In this document: positions 5,996 through 8,740 of the stretch, one piece after another
How positions within the stretch are numbered: position 1 is the first letter of the stretch
Layout: each line of letters starts with the position of its first letter
Source: an uncultured Lachnobacterium sp.
GTDB lineage: Bacteria; Bacillota; Clostridia; Lachnospirales; Lachnospiraceae
Assembly: GCA_900549895.1 (NCBI GenBank)
Contig: URQG01000067.1
Coordinates: forward strand, 1-8,740
DNA length: 8,740 nucleotides
Reading direction: 5' to 3'
The notes under the pieces: model-generated
Database searches by the model: none
What the model was told of the DNA's origin: nothing
Seen by the model: the letters and a program-made list of their open reading frames with translations, nothing else
Program-made: the position numbers and the translations under genes

Positions 5996-7390
5996 TCAGC
6001 TCATAACGGCAAGATTACCATTCATCAGAAACGTCAACATAAAGATTGCCATATCGGTAACCAGCTTCAATGAAGCGGTCATAACCGGCGCCAGAAATAA
6101 CAAATACATTCCACTGCTCAGATTTGAGAGCCTCTCCCGCTCCGCAGCATCGAGCATTGCCAGATTGCGACCGATCAGCTCACTGATCTGCTGATCCGCA
6201 CGGTTACTGCTCCCCATAGAAATGGAATAGAGCATACTCATTGCCGAATGCACCTCCGGGATCTGAAAATCCCATAAAAATCTGTGATACGGTTCTGCCG
6301 ACTCCGGTTCCATTTCAATCCGGTCAACCAAATGTTCTACCTCATGCGCAAGTACTGTCGGCACACTCTCCTGCGACTTTGTCAATGCTACCTGTACATT
6401 TTCACTTTGCAATAACAGGATAATATCCATGAGCCATCCCGGGAAAGCTCTCTGAATGCTTTTCTTAAGATTCTTCACGGAAAGCATTCGACCAATGCGG
6501 TGCTGATTTGCCATGATCAAGGCCAATACCATTCCTATCGCTGCCAGCGCCTGCCGATTTCGTATAAGGCACACCACCGTAACCAGCATCGCCAATAGTG
6601 CAAGAAGAAAAGAGAGACGGATTTCCTTATGCCGGTCATATTCCATATACCGTTTCAGTCTCTGTCTTTGTTGCTTTTCATCCTCATTGTCAATCACAAG
6701 CCAGTCCACCGCCAGATACTTTTGTGCACGACTCAGGATCATATCATCCAGTATCAGAACAACAATTGTCAGCACCTGAGAGATTATGTTACTGCTGATG
6801 TCAATGTTCATAACCGGAAGATAAAGGATAATGCAGCATATGATAAGTGATGCCGCAATCGACATGACAATATCCGCAAACATCTTTCTCCTCTGCTTCT
6901 GTTCCAACTGAATGCATTTCTGCCATTGATTCTTATCCGCCAGGAGCAATTCCACAGGCTTCGTTGCATCTCCTCCGTAATTTTCCACATGCATAAAAAA
7001 ATCATGTACCGCTTTCACTCTGTGACACGGATACTGCTTTTCAATGAAATGCAATGCATCCGTCATAACATTGGACTCATCGAATGTCATATGCATGTGA
7101 TCCAGCGCATCGGCTACAGCCTCACGCATTGGTCCATCCACCAGCGCCGCCTGCGTATCCTCCAAGGCCGTCTCCACTTTTCCTTCTTTTAAGAACGCAT
7201 ACAGTACCGTATCCAGATAATCCGTAACCTCACCAAATCTTAATTTCTGCTCATTGGATTGCCGATACAATCTGCGATGTTCCCGCACGCGGAGCAGCAT
7301 ATACACGGTAACGATACCCGTTGTGATCCAATGCATTTTTAACATCAGATGCAGCGTATACATCCCAACCAAAACCCCTGCATAGATCAT
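5996..7390 (-). CDS. TadB/TadC-like pilus platform protein, apparently one large fused form
   Basis: Inner-membrane platform of the type II secretion F (T2SSF) superfamily, which contacts the ATPase and organises pilin extraction. The 464 residues exceed the usual 290-330 of TadB or TadC. Two T2SSF-like halves can be made out. The first has a cytoplasmic helical region at about 50-168 (LDTVLYAFLKEGKVETALED near 59-78), then membrane helices at about 172-192 and 202-218. The second has helices at about 258-275 and 281-296, a cytoplasmic region at about 305-425 (GWLMDIILLLQSENVQVAL near 318-336), then helices at about 427-442 and 445-456. An extra hydrophobic segment lies at the N-terminus (2-33). 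No separate second platform gene is present, which fits a combined TadB+TadC role (inference). Start: the ATG at 7390 has GGGGAGGTGA seven bases upstream and overlaps the ATPase stop as ATGA; the longer frame to 7420 lacks such a site. Confidence 0.85.
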   Translation of the reverse strand: MIYAGVLVGMYTLHLMLKMHWITTGIVTVYMLLRVREHRRLYRQSNEQKLRFGEVTDYLDTVLYAFLKEGKVETALEDTQAALVDGPMREAVADALDHMHMTFDESNVMTDALHFIEKQYPCHRVKAVHDFFMHVENYGGDATKPVELLLADKNQWQKCIQLEQKQRRKMFADIVMSIAASLIICCIILYLPVMNIDISSNIISQVLTIVVLILDDMILSRAQKYLAVDWLVIDNEDEKQQRQRLKRYMEYDRHKEIRLSFLLALLAMLVTVVCLIRNRQALAAIGMVLALIMANQHRIGRMLSVKNLKKSIQRAFPGWLMDIILLLQSENVQVALTKSQESVPTVLAHEVEHLVDRIEMEPESAEPYHRFLWDFQIPEVHSAMSMLYSISMGSSNRADQQISELIGRNLAMLDAAERERLSNLSSGMYLLFLAPVMTASLKLVTDMAIFMLTFLMNGNLAVMS

Positions 7391-8460
7391 ATCGGATTCA
7401 CCTCCCCGCCTGTTTTGCACACTTGTACGGATTCACATACAAAAGGATCCTGAATCGAAGATCGAACAAACCGTTGTCTCATAAGATCCGGCATGCAATT
7501 GTCAAGAAGCCGTCCGTCCCTGACTACCATTACGATCCGGTTTTCACCATTCTCTCGTAAGAAAAAGCATACCTGATCAATATACCGGTATATCGCATTC
7601 TGCTCATTTTTCCGCTTTCGTATAAGGACCCCGACATCCATTGCCTCATAGATATCATTCTCCAGCCGGTCTGCATCCACCCTGCTTTCCAGCATATTTA
7701 AAATACGATCCGGAATATTATGTACGTCATCCGTATGTAATGTTGTCATCCCGCACACACCGGTCGACCAGCTTTGTAAAAGGTATTTTACCTCCTTGGA
7801 TCTTGCTTCTGAGAGCATGATCCACTTGGGATTCAATCGCAGGCTTGCCTTGATTGCGTCCGCATAATCAAACAATTCACTTACCCGCATCTCAATACAA
7901 TCCTTCCCCGGATTTGTCACAGAATAGCGAATCTCCATGGTATCCTCGATGGTGATCACACGCTCATTTTCCGGAATATACTGGGAAAAGAACTTAATAC
8001 ATTCCGTCTTTCCAATCCCCGGCATTCCACAGAAGATCAGATTCATTCGGCTCTTCACACAGTTAACCAGAAGCGACAGAACCTTCTCCTCACAAAACTT
8101 TTCCCGTATTGCTTTCTCCGCTGACAAACGAATGATCGGCGGTGTCTTTCGAATACTGATGCTTCTTCCGGATCTTGCTACCGACTCATGCACAATTGTC
8201 ACACGAAGTTCACTGGTCTCTGCCTCAAGCTCCGGATAGCGTTTATTAAACTGTCGACTGACCACATTGGCAATACGTTGTGTAAACTGTTCGATAAAAG
8301 CGGCAGAAATATTTTCCTGTACGTATGCCTGATGTACCCGATAACGCTCATTATAAATATTTGTCAGCCATATCTCTCGTCCGTTATAATCGACATCTGT
8401 AATTTCTTCGTTCGCAATAAATTTCCAAAAGGGCCCGAAATATTCTTTTCCAAGTTCCAT
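7387..8460 (-). CDS. TadA/CpaF-like pilus assembly ATPase
   Basis: Hexameric secretion ATPase of the VirB11/CpaF group, thought to power pilin assembly from the cytoplasmic face of the platform. In the 357 residues the N-terminal domain (about 1-130) includes the RSGRSISIRK stretch that leads to the nucleotide site. Walker A is GMPGIGKT (145-152). The Asp box is ITIEDTMEI (169-177). The Walker B region is NPKWIMLSEAR (210-220), with Glu218. The His box is TTLHTDD (239-245). The protein is shorter than typical CpaF (about 450 aa) because most of the extra N-terminal region is missing. The Walker B residue before Glu is Ser rather than the usual Gly. The ATG at 8460 has AAGGAG five bases upstream. 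The stop overlaps the platform gene's start as ATGA. ATPase function is well supported by motifs; the substrate is inferred from neighbours. Confidence 0.92.
   Translation of the reverse strand: MELGKEYFGPFWKFIANEEITDVDYNGREIWLTNIYNERYRVHQAYVQENISAAFIEQFTQRIANVVSRQFNKRYPELEAETSELRVTIVHESVARSGRSISIRKTPPIIRLSAEKAIREKFCEEKVLSLLVNCVKSRMNLIFCGMPGIGKTECIKFFSQYIPENERVITIEDTMEIRYSVTNPGKDCIEMRVSELFDYADAIKASLRLNPKWIMLSEARSKEVKYLLQSWSTGVCGMTTLHTDDVHNIPDRILNMLESRVDADRLENDIYEAMDVGVLIRKRKNEQNAIYRYIDQVCFFLRENGENRIVMVVRDGRLLDNCMPDLMRQRFVRSSIQDPFVCESVQVCKTGGEVNPI
7398..7407 (-). promoter_or_regulatory. Ribosome binding site deciding the platform-gene start
   Basis: Minus-strand GGGGAGGTGA, near-perfect to the 16S 3' end, seven bases before the ATG at 7390 and inside the last codons of the ATPase gene. 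It places the start at MIYAGVLV rather than ten codons earlier. Confidence 0.8.
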
Positions 8461-8469
8461 TGCTTCTCC

Positions 8470-8658
8470 TTATGGTGTGATCGTAAAGCCGCCATTCGTG
8501 CTCGCCTGCTTGATAAAGTAGCTGATCAGATTCGAAAAAGCCGAACCGATCGGTCCCCCCGCATCCTTTCCTACAACTGCTACTACAACTAAAATGACTG
8601 CAAGGATTGCCACAACGGTAATCAATACGCCACCATACTCCTGAAAAATTTCTTTCAT
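8470..8658 (-). CDS. Flp-like mini-pilin (62 aa), first gene of the operon seen here
   Basis: A 62-aa protein beginning MKEIFQEYGG, followed by a very hydrophobic helix (11-29, rich in Val/Ile/Ala) and a C-terminal part with a Gly-rich turn (30-35) and an amphipathic segment (SAFSNLISYFIKQ, 39-51). This is the size and layout of Flp major pilins. The Glu7-Tyr8 pair corresponds to the E+5/Y+6 of Flp pilins, but only two residues precede the putative mature start, so there is almost no leader. It lies directly before the ATPase with nine bases between; its TAA stop forms part of the ATPase ribosome binding site (TAAGGAG). Its own site, AAGGA, lies about ten bases upstream. As first gene, it is the best candidate for the major subunit (inference). 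Confidence 0.82.
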   Translation of the reverse strand: MKEIFQEYGGVLITVVAILAVILVVVAVVGKDAGGPIGSAFSNLISYFIKQASTNGGFTITP

Positions 8659-8740
8659 AGTCTGATTTTCCTTTCTGCTTTTTGATTTGAAATAAAAAGT
8701 TTTTCATTATTTAGTTTTCATTATTTCTGTTGGGATATTA
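8659..8740 (-). promoter_or_regulatory. AT-rich leader/promoter region of the pilus operon (cut by window edge)
   Basis: No reading frame extends through this stretch and it is very AT-rich, unlike the packed genes below it. It is likely to hold the 5' leader and possibly the promoter of the minus-strand operon. A TAATAT-like hexamer lies at the extreme edge (minus strand 8740-8735), but no matching -35 can be seen inside the window, so no promoter is assigned. The AAGGA site of the first gene is at 8673-8669. Confidence 0.4.
8698..8726 (-). repeat. Tandem 15/14-bp direct repeat upstream of the pilus operon
   Basis: On the + strand AGTTTTTCATTATTT (8698-8712) is followed at once by AGTTTTCATTATTT (8713-8726). 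The copies are the same except for one T in the homopolymer. Adjacent direct repeats upstream of an operon can be operator half-sites, but AT-rich sequence can also produce this by slippage. Confidence 0.6.

Noticed and set aside
8678..8699. CTTTTT...AAAAAG hairpin in the operon leader as attenuator
   Set aside because: Short A-T stem with mismatches in the inner part and no adjacent T run; expected by chance in such AT-rich DNA.
8384..8707. 107-aa minus-strand frame over the first mini-pilin
   Set aside because: Shadow frame running through the 62-aa gene and the ATPase start, with no membrane or domain pattern and no good ribosome site.

Overview
The window looks like a chromosomal segment of a Gram-positive anaerobe of the Clostridia, most likely Lachnospiraceae. 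This rests on the style of the IMP dehydrogenase and CorC-like proteins, the strong AGGAGG-type ribosome binding sites, and a Tad-like pilus locus of the reduced kind seen in that group. The assignment is by protein style only, not by a search.

Layout. On the + strand are two housekeeping genes: guaB (IMP dehydrogenase, 62-1519) and, 36 bases later, a CNNM/CorC-type membrane protein with tandem CBS domains (1556-2833, probably from a TTG start). The rest of the window (8658 down to 2830) is one tightly packed minus-strand operon of ten genes. In transcription order these are: a 62-aa Flp-like mini-pilin; a TadA/CpaF-like ATPase; one large membrane protein that seems to combine the TadB and TadC platform roles; a TadE/F-like pseudopilin (125 aa); three more mini-pilin-like proteins of 35, 48 and 65 aa; a second TadE/F-like bitopic protein (137 aa); an unrecognised single-pass membrane protein (177 aa); and a 455-aa secreted protein with InlB/Flg_new-like repeats, a (PQPPT)n linker and a small C-terminal domain. 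Adjacent genes overlap by up to 11 bases or are at most 22 bases apart. Three junctions are ATGA stop/start overlaps, and several stop codons lie in or beside the next ribosome binding site.

Working model (inference). The ATPase drives the membrane platform, which assembles very short Flp-like subunits and bitopic minor subunits into a surface filament; the last gene supplies a large exported protein that could be the tip or adhesin. The four mini-pilins share an MK-(E/N)-x3-(E/Q)-Y-G start. This resembles the Flp processing motif, but with no real leader and no glycine before the cleavage position. No prepilin peptidase, TadZ or CpaB/RcpC gene is visible, although genes upstream of position 8740 cannot be seen.

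The two transcription units converge and share a 4-base TTAA that holds both stop codons. The only good intrinsic terminator for guaB-corC lies about 130-170 bases inside the 3' coding end of the surface-protein gene, so the two mRNAs should be antisense there. The 82 bases upstream of the operon (8659-8740) contain no gene; they are AT-rich and carry a near-perfect 14/15-base tandem repeat.
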